A stretch of DNA of 64,000 nucleotides from contig NC_089446.1 in NCBI RefSeq assembly GCF_026210795.1, forward strand, positions 2,385,001-2,449,000. Reading direction: 5' to 3'. Shown here in pieces: positions 30,212-41,644 of this stretch (positions are counted from its first letter, which is position 1; each line of letters opens with the position of its first letter). This stretch comes from Rhizophagus irregularis (taxonomy: Eukaryota > Glomeromycota > Glomeromycetes > Glomerales > Glomeraceae). The notes beneath the pieces are model-generated. The model was given only the letters and a program-made list of their open reading frames with translations. It was not told the DNA's origin and ran no database searches. The position numbers and the translations under genes are program-made.

Positions 30212-32908
30212 CGAATGAATCACGTGATATATTTTATTCGTTCAATTTTGAGGGAATTATAAATATAACATTTATGATAGGAGAGGAAGATGTAAAGAAA
30301 TAGCAAAGCATTAGACTCAACATCACTATTTATATTTAAAGAGGAGATTATCAAACTTCACAATTCAATATTTGATATTTAGAATTTATAACGTACAATA
30401 TAAGGAGATGAATGGTTGTATTTTCACCAAAGGAACTACAATAACAGATTACAAATTACAATGTAACGAAAAAAAAAAATTACAAACTTTTAACTGCGAA
30501 AAAGTTACATCCTTTAATTATAATAAAAAAATTCGAAAGTTTTTACACACTGTAAAGTACGAATTTTATTTTGAAATTTTTTCGTTGATCGTGATATTGT
30601 ATTAGCAAAAAGATTATAATAATAAAATTTATAAGTTCAAAAGCACTTTAACGTTTTAATTATAAATTTAAAAACAAATTGTTTTTGAAACAAATTTTCT
30701 ATAAATATAAGTTCAATCTAAATGAAGAAACAGTTCCAATAGATTTTATAGATTTTGAAGTTAGTTTTAGTTAAAGCAAAGAGGATCTCGCGATAAAAAA
30801 GTCAAGTTTTGAGTAAGAAATCTTGTTTCTCTTCTAAAAAAATTTACGCTCTTCATATTAAATCTTTCCAGAAAAAAAATTTAATGTAGACTTTCTTAAT
30901 TTTATTTCCAATGAATTACAAGCAGACATACAATGAAGAATTGGTTGTTATTCGATAGATTTATTATATTAATTTCAAAATTCAAAAGCAAATAGAAATT
31001 GTCTATATATTAATAGTTCTGATATTGCAGATGACGGTATTCGACCTTCAGATCTAAATCCAGATTTTCCCCGATTCGAATTAAAATTCGAATAAAACGA
31101 AGGAACTGGATATAATAAATCCGTCTATAACGAAGGTTCGTTTCACGAATAATCCGAATGAAACGGATATATAATAAATCCGGTTCAAATTCTATTAACT
31201 GGTAAGCTTCGTAACCTTTATCATTATTTTTAGGAACATTGACGTGTTGTCTAAGCATCAATATTTAAGTAATTACTGTGTCAGCAATCGCTTTAATTAT
31301 TTGTTTATAATATGCTTCTTTACTAAAAGTTAATCTTTTAAAATATTAATATTTCAAAAATTGCAAGATATTATTGAAATTTGTTCTCTCCATATCCTTA
31401 ATTCAAATTAATGGGTAGCTTAATGGGTCGGTGTTAAGAAATGAAAATGGGATAGCCTAAATCGAGGTATATAAGTATTCAATTGATACTTTTTGAAAAT
31501 TAAGAAAAAAGAATTTTATCTATCTTATTTTGAATATCGGACATTTATATTACAGATAGTATACGTGTCTTTCACTCATGATATTTGTTACGTATATTAA
31601 ACTTCGTTTATAGAATTTACAGACAAATAATACATGACCACATGCTTAAAGAAATAAAACATCGTCTTATAAAAGAGATAATCGATACAATAGTTTTTAG
31701 CAAAAATTCACCATTAGTTCAACAGGTAGAACTGGACGATTAAATAATAGAGTAGAAATTCATGAGAAAAATAATATTACTTTTGGAAGTATAACACATA
31801 ACCCATCATATGGGTATCGGGACATTTCGCCGAAAGCCATTTCGCCGAAAAATAATCTCTGGCATAATGTTGGCCCTATTTTTCGGCGAAACGTCCTTTC
31901 GGCGAAATGGCTTTAGGCGAAATGTACCGTAACCATATGATCTATACATTCCATGGATTCTTTGATTATACCTTATTTATCTGCAGTTCGATAATATTTA
32001 CCCAATTACTATTATTTATTATGCCGATCTTGGCAGACCGTTATTTTTGCCAGTAAAAAGGGAGAGATTAAAATATTTATAATACGTTAATTAAAAAAAT
32101 TACTTTTTATATTAAAAACTGTTAAAATTAGGCATGATCTTGGAGTGGCATGCATAATAAATTAATAATACAGTACAGTTATTGGATGGGAGAGTAAAAA
32201 ATATCGGTTACCCGTAGGGGTGAATATTTTACCCTCCCAATTCAAGAACTATAATTTATCTCAAGGAAATGAATTAGCTGGTTATGAAACCTGTCAAATA
32301 AATCTGTTCACCTGTCTATAAATCATTTTAAGAAATTATAGTGTTAATAATGAAGTGGAATAATTAAAATACAAAAAGCGTTGCACAAAATTAGTTTCTA
32401 TCTGCTGACTCATATATTAAAAAACGATCATTTCCGTTTTTTATTATGAATTACTGAATCATTTTCTTTATTAATACAAAAATGTATTCAATATGATATA
32501 TATTTGCAGTATGATTATGCATAATTCTAGTCGAGTCTTTAATTTCAGTTAGAATTATTATGATTTTTTTTTTTGTAAAATTTTCAATTGTTGTAGATCA
32601 CTAGTTAATTATCTCCTTAGGTAACTTAGGTAAAACTTAGGTAACCATTTCTTTACATGAACTCGGCCAACCATAGCGATACACTTTTTCGAAACACAGA
32701 CTATGATTCATGCGCGTATGCCCAATCGGAGAAGGAAACGCATTATTTTAGTTAGCTGAAAAAAAGAATAAATAATGACGTAATTAAATCGAATATATCC
32801 GTGTAACATTGGGCTTTTTACACAAATTTTTTTTAAATGTTTTCCCGATCATTTCAATTTTTTTTTTTTTTTTTTTCGTCTTCACACAGCCCTTTTGATC
32901 GTATTAAA
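30212..32908. other. Intergenic between hAT remnant and F-box cluster
   Basis: No gene recognised. A small palindromic element lies at 31807-31939. Around 31060-31190 there is a patch of short repeats (gaaggaactggatataataa, gaaacggatatataataa, gattcgaattaaaattcgaa) that looks transposon-derived. Small frames at 30372-30605 and 31010-31261 show no domain. The last 250 bp are the presumed promoter of the next gene, with a long T run at about 32858-32876. Confidence 0.4.
31807..31939. mobile_element. Short palindromic element with TTTCGCCGAAA motifs, 133 bp
   Basis: The left arm reads catatgggtatcgggacatt then tcgccgaaagccatttcgcc. The right arm is its near-complement (tttcggcgaaatggcttt..ggcgaaatgtaccgtaaccatatg). 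The loop is only about 25 bp. It is a MITE-like foldback with no coding capacity. No clear target duplication was found, so the superfamily is undecided. Confidence 0.7.
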
Positions 32909-34597
32909 ATGGTTTCGAACTTACCGAACGAAAGTTTACAACATATATTTAGTTATATAAAAGATACTAACACTTTATATTCAATCATACAAGTAAATCA
33001 TACTTGGTGTGAAAATGGAATTAAATTTTTATGGAAGAACCCTTTTAAGAACTCTTATGAAAATCCTCATAGAAATAATTTACACTTAATAAATCGTACA
33101 AAAATCTTACCTATTTTAATACCTAACTTGAAGAGAGATAATATTATAACTTCTGACACTTTATTTTATTATCATTGTTTTATTACACATTTAGATTTTG
33201 ATAATTTGTTTAGAATTGTCTTAACATTTTTTGAAAGAAACAAACAAGATATAAAATGCGCAACAGAATTTATGGAACAATTCCGTCCTGGAGCCTCGTC
33301 TCTATTCGTGTGTTCTCAGAATGAAAATTCGAAATTAAAACAAATTCTAACAGTAATTTCAATAATTTTAACAATTTTAGCAAATGGAAGTGCTAACATT
33401 AAATGGCTTAAAATAGATTTAAAAAATGATGATATTAAAAAATTATTACATAACAGAGAAAATAATGAGGATGATCCTGATGGGATATCATTAAGTTCCG
33501 ACATTATTAGGGATACTGTTACCAAAATTGAAGAATATCTTATCGCTAATCTAAAATTGGACAAGACAAAAATTTTATTCATGAATTTAGAATATTTAGA
33601 ATGCGGTCAATTATCTTTCAAGCTTCCTACCTTGGAAATTTTATCAAATGTTTGCAAAAACTTGAAAGTTATTAAAATTGATGAACGTTACTTTCAAATA
33701 ATTCAAAGACCGTTGATATCTTTAATAAAAAATCAGTATAATCTTGAAGAAATACGAATTGCTGGAATATTCAATAATCCATTGAATCCAAATTATGAGG
33801 AAATTATGTATGGGATAATCTCATCTTTGAAATCAGTTTCTCATTCCATTAAAAAAATTGAAATATGTGGTTTAATTATAATTAATGATGAAACATTTTC
33901 GTTTTTATGTAAATGTAAAAATCTAGAAATTTTAAAATTAGAAGATTCTTATATTTCATCTAAAAATTTTGAATGGATTGCTTTAGCAGAATTACCGAAA
34001 TTATGTTCTTTGGAGATTGTTAATGTAAGCAGTAATGAAGAAATTGTTAAGATAACAAATCCTATTCGAGTAATTTCTCAAAATAAAATAATTTTAAAAA
34101 ATTTAGTAGAACTTGTCATAGAAAACATTTTTATAGAAAATCATAATCTATTAGAAGTAATTGGTGAAAATTGCAGAAACTTGGTGAACTTTTTTACAAT
34201 AATCACTGCGGATAATGATATATCATCCTTATTCACTATCCTTAAAAATAATTTAAAGCTTAAAGATCTTCGCTTAACACTTCCGACGTTATATTTTTCT
34301 AATGTTAATACTGGATTTATCATAGAATTGGCAAAGTCTTTACCTAGAACGGTTAATTCTATATATCTTTCAAACCTAATAAATAGTGTCAATGAATATA
34401 AGGAATTTTTAGAGAATTGTAAAGTAGATGAATTGATATATTTTATGATCAATTTCTCACCAATTAATGATATTAGTAATATTGATGAGTGTGAGGAGTT
34501 CGTTAAAAGATGGACGGAAGAGAAAAGAAAGATGATGTTGGATTTTTATAAACAGGAAGATGATTGTTGTAAGGTTTATGTCTTGTGGGGTTATTAA
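32909..34597 (+). CDS. F-box/LRR-like protein, subfamily A copy 1
   Basis: Intact single exon, 562 residues from the ATG at 32909 (MVSNLPNESLQHIFSYI). The frame is also open to an ATG at 32837, but that stretch encodes a Phe/Ser tract from the T-rich leader and is absent from the paralogue at 37124, which starts MVSKLANETLQHIFSYI. The F-box is at about residues 3-45 (LYSIIQVNHTWCENGIKFLW). It is followed by leucine-rich, helix-strand repeats (LEYLECGQLSFKL, NLEILKLEDSYIS, LCSLEIVNVSS, LKDLRLTLPTLYF). It presumably acts as a substrate receptor in a Skp1-Cullin-1-F-box ligase; the substrate is unknown. It is first of three same-strand F-box genes within 6 kb. The 3' end reads YKQEDDCCKVYVLWGY and the paralogue ends similarly (KLYIAWK). 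Confidence 0.88.
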   Translation: MVSNLPNESLQHIFSYIKDTNTLYSIIQVNHTWCENGIKFLWKNPFKNSYENPHRNNLHLINRTKILPILIPNLKRDNIITSDTLFYYHCFITHLDFDNLFRIVLTFFERNKQDIKCATEFMEQFRPGASSLFVCSQNENSKLKQILTVISIILTILANGSANIKWLKIDLKNDDIKKLLHNRENNEDDPDGISLSSDIIRDTVTKIEEYLIANLKLDKTKILFMNLEYLECGQLSFKLPTLEILSNVCKNLKVIKIDERYFQIIQRPLISLIKNQYNLEEIRIAGIFNNPLNPNYEEIMYGIISSLKSVSHSIKKIEICGLIIINDETFSFLCKCKNLEILKLEDSYISSKNFEWIALAELPKLCSLEIVNVSSNEEIVKITNPIRVISQNKIILKNLVELVIENIFIENHNLLEVIGENCRNLVNFFTIITADNDISSLFTILKNNLKLKDLRLTLPTLYFSNVNTGFIIELAKSLPRTVNSIYLSNLINSVNEYKEFLENCKVDELIYFMINFSPINDISNIDECEEFVKRWTEEKRKMMLDFYKQEDDCCKVYVLWGY

Positions 34598-35395
34598 ACT
34601 TAAACTATGTTTATGGAGGGATCTGATAGTATTGGTTTTAATTAATTAAGGGATTAAAGAATTTTATTTGTTCCTAATATAATAGGATTTTAATAATAAA
34701 TAAATAGATTTTAAATAATAAATAAGTAGACTGTAAATACGCTTGTCTCATTAGCTAATATAACGCAGTTTTTTCTAGAAAAAAATAAAATAAAATATTT
34801 TTTCGTCCACGTATATTTTGAATTAAAAAATAATTTTTATGACATATGACCATTTATATTATCGTTAGTCCAATCCTTATTTACAAAAAGTTCTTCGTGT
34901 GAACGTATTCTCTTGAGATTCTTCTCTTGACTTCTTAAGGAATGGTTTTCTCACAAGAATTTTGTTTTTTCTTTCTCCTCCCTTCGCGATCGATGAATAT
35001 CCTGGAGATTTAATGAATAAAGAATACGTTGTTTGTAATTTACAGTATATTTAGTATATTTGCAGTATATCCTTTCTCTCTCTCAGTAAGTTTAAATGCA
35101 AATTTGTATTGATTAGAGTCTAGAATTTTCTTTAAAATAGTAGAAAAACTAATTTTTCGTACGAAATAATTTTAACGTTAATAATAAAAAATGATCTTCA
35201 ATTTCTTGAAAAATACAAGTTTACGTGAGAATGGACCAATAAAAAAAAATGAAATAATTGTATCGTAATTAGTTATATTTAAAAATCATAACTAAGTCAT
35301 CAATGAGATAACTAATTCATAATTCCCTTATTTTTTTCAACCTTCTTTTCTCTCTCTCTTTCTCTCTCATAATTCGATAATAATAAAAAAAAAGG
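34598..35395. other. Spacer between F-box genes A1 and B
   Basis: No gene. It is the 3' flank of A1 and promoter side of the next gene, including a pyrimidine tract at 35338-35371 (listed separately). Confidence 0.4.
35338..35371 (+). promoter_or_regulatory. CT-rich tract immediately upstream of an F-box gene
   Basis: A run of pyrimidines (caaccttcttttctctctct, then ttctctctcataa) lies 25-60 bp before the ATG at 35396. Comparable pyrimidine-rich leaders precede the neighbours at 32909 and 37124. CT tracts near the transcription start are common in fungal promoters; a role here is inferred. Confidence 0.4.
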
Positions 35396-36823
35396 ATGTC
35401 GAGACTCAACCCGGATATTCTTATACTTATTTTCGATAAATTACAGTATGATAAAAAATCTTTATATTCTTGTATTCTGGTTAATAGAGAATGGTGTCGT
35501 ATAGTAGTACCAATCCTATGGAAAGTTACATGGTATAATGATGAAAAATCTGAAAGAAAACTTTTCAACACAATACTTTTTTGTTTGCCAATATCTTCAA
35601 AACAACTTTTAATTGATAATGGTGTGAAATTACAATTATCTTTAATGACAGGTCAACCTTTGTTTAAATATATTAGTTTTTGTACATTTCCAAATAATAG
35701 TATTGTATATAAAATGATTGAAATGGTTCTTGTAGATGATTACTCCTCATTAAAACAAATGAAGAGAGATCTATTGAAACAAGAAATCTTTAAATTATTT
35801 GTTAGTCAATGTAAAAATATTAAAAAATTAGATTGGGATAACACACAACCTTTGTCTTTATTTTCCGGTGCATCAACGTGCTTCTCTTCACTCCGTGATT
35901 TATATGTTGACGTTGATTTCGTAAAATCTGATGCCTTATATGGGATGGCACAAATTTGTAAAGGTATAGAGAAATTAACTCTTCATAATTGTATTCAAGA
36001 TGTTCCCGGATTGGTAATTTTAATTGATGTTCAAAGGAATCTAAAAAGTTTATCGATTCATTATGAAGAATTTAAAGGGATTGACAAAGAGCTAAGTAAA
36101 GCAATGAGAAAAAAAGCAAAAACAATAACTGAACTTTATTTAAGTCCAGTTAATTGTGTTTCGCCTTTAATCTTAACATCATTTATTAAATTAGAGAAGG
36201 GATTATTTTATAATTATTCGAATAATGAATATGATAAAGAAATCGAAGAATTTCAACGGTATTTGAAAATTTTGGAATTTCCTGATCTTCAATATCTTGA
36301 GATCGAACATTTATCATGTTTCAAAGAATTATCATTATTAATTGAAAAAAGTAAAGGAAACATATTAGAAATTAATATTTATACAAAAAATGAAAATGCT
36401 GAGAACGCAGGGTTACTTATTAAAACAATTTCTAGAAAATGTCCAAAGATTGAAAAGTTAACAACACATCTTGATCTTGTAGGTTTAAAATATTTAAAAG
36501 AATTATTAATTAATTGTAATTATTTAGAATATTTAAGATTAGATTGTTTACATCCAAAGGCTGAAAAGATGGGGGATGAGATATTAGATATTATAATCAA
36601 ATATTCTCCATTTACGTTAAAGGAAATTCATCTTAGCGAAACTTGGATGTTTTCGGTTGGTGGGTTTGAAAGATTTTTTGATAGTTGGAAAGGGAGAGAT
36701 CCGGTTGATTTTGAAATAATTTATAATGATTATAATAATTATAGTTATATTACAGCAAATCACAAAAATATTATTAGAAAATATGTTAATGAAAAAGTGA
36801 TAAATTTTTCCAATTGTTTTTAA
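35396..36823 (+). CDS. F-box/LRR-like protein, subfamily B
   Basis: Intact single exon of 475 residues. Its start MSRLNPDILILIFDKLQ matches MSKLNKDILFVLFEEIQ of the gene at 16060, so it belongs to that subfamily even though it lies between two subfamily-A genes. The F-box is at about residues 3-45 (SLYSCILVNREWCR, VPILWKVTW). Further matches to the 16060 gene include LKQEIFKLFVSQC, ALYGMAQICKGIEKL, LIDVQRNLKSL and KEIHLSETWMF. The C-terminal half has irregular leucine-rich segments (FPDLQYLEIEHL, CNYLEYLRLDCL). Expected role: SCF ubiquitin-ligase substrate receptor, target unknown. No frame damage is seen. Confidence 0.88.
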   Translation: MSRLNPDILILIFDKLQYDKKSLYSCILVNREWCRIVVPILWKVTWYNDEKSERKLFNTILFCLPISSKQLLIDNGVKLQLSLMTGQPLFKYISFCTFPNNSIVYKMIEMVLVDDYSSLKQMKRDLLKQEIFKLFVSQCKNIKKLDWDNTQPLSLFSGASTCFSSLRDLYVDVDFVKSDALYGMAQICKGIEKLTLHNCIQDVPGLVILIDVQRNLKSLSIHYEEFKGIDKELSKAMRKKAKTITELYLSPVNCVSPLILTSFIKLEKGLFYNYSNNEYDKEIEEFQRYLKILEFPDLQYLEIEHLSCFKELSLLIEKSKGNILEINIYTKNENAENAGLLIKTISRKCPKIEKLTTHLDLVGLKYLKELLINCNYLEYLRLDCLHPKAEKMGDEILDIIIKYSPFTLKEIHLSETWMFSVGGFERFFDSWKGRDPVDFEIIYNDYNNYSYITANHKNIIRKYVNEKVINFSNCF

Positions 36824-37123
36824 TTTAATTAATTTAATTTTATTTTTGCTATAATAAACACTATCAATTGTCGTGTTTAAGTATATGTCGTACATAAATT
36901 TCTGACGCATGTGAAAAATTAGGCATTAGAAATTAAAATTGGATCAGTAATTAGTAAGATATTTAAATTAAATTTAAAGCGCGTTATTATTGTTGTTGAT
37001 ATTGTTAAATTTTCACATGATTTCATAATTTTATAAAATGGAGATTGATCTTCAAATTCATCTCCTTACTCTCTCCTTACTTTTCTCCATCAAACTATTA
37101 CTTATAATATCAAAATTATCAAA
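36824..37123. other. Spacer between F-box genes B and A2
   Basis: 300 bp of AT-rich spacer with no gene. It ends in a pyrimidine-rich stretch (ctccttactctctccttact near 37062) before the ATG at 37124. Confidence 0.4.
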
Positions 37124-38818
37124 ATGGTTTCCAAGCTAGCGAACGAAACTTTACAACATATCTTTAGTTATATTGAAGATGCTAGCGTATTATATTCAAT
37201 AATCCAAGTAAACCATAATTGGTGTGAGAATGGTATTAAATTTTTATGGAGTAATCCCTTCAGAGACGATATTGATATAATAAATCATACAAAAATCTTA
37301 CCTGTTTTAATACCTTTCCTAAAAAAAGACAAGTTATTAGAAATTAAAAATGGAAATAATACGATGATATATGATATTGGCTTGTTCGATTATCCTCGTT
37401 TTATTACTCACTTAGACTATAGTAGCTGTTTTAGAATTGTCTTAAAGTATTTTGAAAATAACAAAGAAGATTTTGAATATTTTATAGATTTTCTTGAAAA
37501 AAGATATTTTGAAAGATCTGAATCAACTTTATTTCAGACTATGTCTGATGATTCAGAACTAAGTAAAATCTTAGTTATAACTTTAATTATTTTAACTGTT
37601 ATATCACATGGAACACCAAAGATCTTGTGGCTTAAAATAGACATCAAGTACAATGATATTAAAAGATTTCTAAATGTTACTGATTATGACAGTGATGAGG
37701 AAGATGATACTGATGATGATGAGCGTATAGAAGTTTCAGAGATCAAAAGTCGCTATAGAATAATTATTAATATTGAAAGTTCTTTTTCTTGTTTCTTAAA
37801 TGCGGATGATATCAAGGCATTATTTGCAAATTTAAAATATTTAGAACTTGGAAAATTAACTATTAAACTTTCTATTTTAGAAGTTTTAGCCAACATTTGC
37901 AAACAACTAAAAACTATAAAAATAGAAGAACGTTATTTTCAATTGATTAGAGAACCTCTTGTAGCATTAATAAAAAATCAGAATAATCTAGAAAATTTAC
38001 GAATTTCGGGAATTGCTAACTCATTAAAATTAGAATATGAGGCAACAATATTTGAAATATTCTCATCTTTGGAATTAGTTGCTCGTTCTCTTAAAAAAAT
38101 CAAAATACGTGGAATACTTGTTACAAACGATGAAACATTTAAATTCTTTGATAAATGTAGAAATTTGGAAATTTTATCTTTGGATACTACATATGTTACC
38201 TCCAAGAATTTTGAAAAGATTTCTTTAGCAGAATTACCAAAGTTATGTACTTTGAAATTATTTGATGTTTGTAGCAATGAAGAATATGACAGAATAACAA
38301 ATCCAATTCAAGCGATTTTTCAAAATAAAAAGATATCGCTAGATTTGCGTGAACTCAGTCTATTAAATGAATCTATAGAAAATCATCATCTTTTAGGATC
38401 AATTGGTGAAAATTTTAGAAATCTTAGTTTTTTTTCTACGCAAATCACTGCAGATAGTGATATTCCATACATATTCACTATCCTTAATAATTCTCCAAAG
38501 CTTGAAGAACTTCGATTGGTAATTCCATTGCCATATACTTCTATTGTTAATACTGGATTTATCACTGATTTGGTAAAGGTTTTACCAGATCGAATAAATG
38601 CGATTAATTTTTTTAATTTGATTTGTTGCATAGACAAATATAGATACTTTTTAGAGAATTGTACAGTAAATCTAAAATATTTTCATGTTGATTTTTCGGT
38701 TGATATTAATAATTATAAAGAATTTGTAGAGTTTGCTAAAATATGGTCAAAGGAAAAAGGAAAAGAGATTAAGAATTGTCGGGAAAGTAGAAGAAAACTT
38801 TATATCGCGTGGAAATGA
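37124..38818 (+). CDS. F-box/LRR-like protein, subfamily A copy 2
   Basis: Intact single exon of 564 residues, a paralogue of the gene at 32909 along its whole length. Shared pieces include LQHIFSYI, LYSIIQVNH.WCENGIKFLW, ERYFQ, ISLAELPKLCTL / IALAELPKLCSL, and VNTGFI near the C-terminus. The F-box covers about residues 3-45 and leucine-rich segments fill the rest (LKYLELGKLTIKL, LEILSLDTTYVTS, LEELRLVIPL). Distinctive here is a strongly acidic insert at about residues 186-202 (DYDSDEEDDTDDDERIE), where the paralogue has a milder acidic stretch (NNEDDPDG). It is likely an SCF substrate receptor; the acidic loop could affect partner choice, which is speculation. Last of the three-gene F-box cluster. 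Confidence 0.88.
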   Translation: MVSKLANETLQHIFSYIEDASVLYSIIQVNHNWCENGIKFLWSNPFRDDIDIINHTKILPVLIPFLKKDKLLEIKNGNNTMIYDIGLFDYPRFITHLDYSSCFRIVLKYFENNKEDFEYFIDFLEKRYFERSESTLFQTMSDDSELSKILVITLIILTVISHGTPKILWLKIDIKYNDIKRFLNVTDYDSDEEDDTDDDERIEVSEIKSRYRIIINIESSFSCFLNADDIKALFANLKYLELGKLTIKLSILEVLANICKQLKTIKIEERYFQLIREPLVALIKNQNNLENLRISGIANSLKLEYEATIFEIFSSLELVARSLKKIKIRGILVTNDETFKFFDKCRNLEILSLDTTYVTSKNFEKISLAELPKLCTLKLFDVCSNEEYDRITNPIQAIFQNKKISLDLRELSLLNESIENHHLLGSIGENFRNLSFFSTQITADSDIPYIFTILNNSPKLEELRLVIPLPYTSIVNTGFITDLVKVLPDRINAINFFNLICCIDKYRYFLENCTVNLKYFHVDFSVDINNYKEFVEFAKIWSKEKGKEIKNCRESRRKLYIAWK

Positions 38819-39891
38819 ATTATCAGCTGTGATAAAGGACCGATATCACAGATGCTATATAGCTGTTGCTGTATTAGCAAATTTCGATACGAAATAAAAA
38901 AATTTTTTTGTATAAATTTATTCAAGAATTGTATTTAATGATATAAATAGAAATCATTGTCTATAAAATGATCGCGACGCCTGGGAGTCCAAATTATACT
39001 TCAATTACCATCGACTACTGTTGCGTACCTTAGTGCGTTCCCACTTAAAATTAAATATTTTTACCTAATACGACGAAATGCGGTAAAATAATAGATCAAT
39101 TTCGAATTAGTGATGAGTGAAAGACATGGCAATGATAAGAAAATGAATGATTAAAAGCAAATTTCTAATGTACTGTATATAATAAAAAACGAGATTGTGA
39201 TAAAACCTTTTCGTGTGATCATACACTGTATATTTGTCACCGTGTTACAGTGTTACAACCCCTCCTTTTTTTATTTCATTAGGCAAAATCCTATTTTGTC
39301 ACATACATAATATGATCACAAAAGTGAAAATTTGTATGTAATATATTTGATAAGTATTTAAATCTTAAATCTGTTAAAGCAGAGCAATCTGAAATACATC
39401 TAATAAATCAAATATATTTATTATTAGTATTATTTTCAACTAGTTGAATTCTATTCTATTAATATTATACTTACAGGTTTTAGGAATTTGTAATTTTAAA
39501 AATATAGTTGATTTTAAAATTCTCTTTTATTTAATTTATAAATAATACAATAATACTTTCATAAGTGCACTGTTTGTAGGTGCTTACCTCTCTATATGCA
39601 TTCTATAATTTAGTTTTAAGCTTGGAACTTAGAGTAAAGTGCATTCACTTTATATTTTACATATACAAACGATTCTGAATCTTGTATATATTGGAATATC
39701 CTCTATAAATGCATTTATATGAATATTAGCCAATCAATAATAGCTGTTTAAGGTAAACATAGTATAGCAACTTTATATTTATAAAAAATAAACTAAAAAT
39801 AAGCTACAGTATATAATCTTCTAAAAAGATATTAAAGAAATATAAAATAAACTCTAAATTATAAATTATAAATTCTTCTATAATATATTCC
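38819..39891. other. Intergenic after the F-box cluster
   Basis: A 3' flank grading into the second AT-rich block. No gene, repeat ends or RNA were recognised. Confidence 0.4.
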
Positions 39892-40299
39892 AATTATAGA
39901 GGATATTTAAAGTAAAGTTAAATCATGTAATTTTGAACAAAATTGTTTTTTTGAAAAAATTTTCCTATATATATATATAACCTATTCAAAATATATATTA
40001 TAGAGTATAAAATAAGTTTATAAATGCCATTTTTGACTTATTTGACTTTTCATTTTTATTAAAAATTTATTTATCCATTTTACCAAAATCTATTTGCTTA
40101 TATGTAAAATCAAAAACAGTATTTAAAATCTACTTTTTTTTTAAGTAAACTTGTAAAACAAGCTAAAAATATACTTATTTTATAATTTTTAAATTTATAT
40201 TAATCTTAATTTATAAAAAAAATAATCAAAGTATTAAACTAGTAGTATATTATGTCAAATCATATAATTTAACTTCACTTTAGATATCCTTCAATTATA
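39892..40299. mobile_element. Foldback element (MITE-like), ~408 bp
   Basis: The left end (aattatagaggatatttaaa, then gtaaagttaaatcatgtaat) is an imperfect inverted repeat of the right end (catataatttaacttcactt, then tagatatccttcaattat). About 35 of 45 positions pair. The interior contains a ~65-bp module, at 40110-40180, also present at 7984-8055 and 42815-42880. Target duplication was not resolved. Confidence 0.5.
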
Positions 40300-41644
40300 A
40301 TAAATATAACTATACTTATTAATTAACAAATAAGTCTCTACTGTTAAGATTAAAGAGATATTAATAGCTGTTTAGTTATTATTAATTTTTTTAAAAATAA
40401 ATAAATTAAATAAATTTATATTAGATATTAATAAATAATTTATAAAATATTATTTTCTATTGATTTAAAATGTATTAAAAATACCATATATTATAGATTA
40501 CAGAATCTCAGATAACTTGCAAATTTTGGAAGTTTAGCTCTACCTATACTTTTCCTATTATATAAATTTTTATTATTAAATAGTAAAATCAATGAAGAAT
40601 GTAACTTCTTTTTTAAAGAATACTATAGAATTTCATTTATTACTAAAATAAGTCACTAATAAGTAGGAATGAAAATAATTTGTTCAGTTTCATTTCAGTT
40701 AACCATCAGTTTTGCTTTAATTTTTATTAAGAAAAATATGATGTATCAAATTAAAGATATAAGTAAAACATATGTTAATGATAAATTAAAAAAAATTTTA
40801 ATCAGTTAACAATCAATAATTAGTTTATAATCATTATAATTTTGATATTAATTATATTTTAAACTGATTTTTTGGAACTGATTTAAAACTAATTCAGTTT
40901 AATTTTTAAAGTTATTAAAATAGTTTTTGACTTATAAATTTTTTCTTTTTAATTAATTAAAACTATGTTAGCAACATTAATTATTTTACTATAAATAGAT
41001 TTTATATTATATAAAACTATAAAATTTATTAATAAATAAATTTTTTTATAATAATTTATTATAAAATAAAACTTAAAACTTTAAAAGTTTTTTTGCAAAT
41101 ATTGTGTATATTTTTTAATTTACTTTTAGTTGAAAACTATTTTTAAGAATCATCTTATAATAATTATATTTTTTTTATAAAAATTTTAAAAATGATTTGA
41201 TATATTTGCTTAAAAGATAATTTGAACTAATAAAGCACCAAATTTCTAAAGTTGATAAATAAAGAAAAATATTTGAATGTAACTTTATTTTTAAACCATC
41301 TATAAACTTGTTATAAAAATTTGAAGGTAAATTCATATTTTTATTATGTGGTAAAGTATTTTAAAATGTGTTAATTGTAATATAATGCTATTTAGAAAAA
41401 TCTTAAAGATAATAATCATGAAAAGAAAGCAAATATATTATTTGATAATTTATTTGATCAAAAAAATAATTTAATTCTTAAAAAAATATAATAGACAAAT
41501 TTAAAAATTTTAAAAAAAATTTGATTATTTATATAACATGAAAAATCTGATTATAATAAAATAATCAATATTACTAACATATATAATTTTGATTAATTAA
41601 TTAGATTACGTTTTACCCTAATAGTATATAATAAAGATTTTGCT
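40300..41644. other. AT-rich intergenic block
   Basis: Low-complexity A/T sequence with no recognised gene or element end. Confidence 0.4.
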
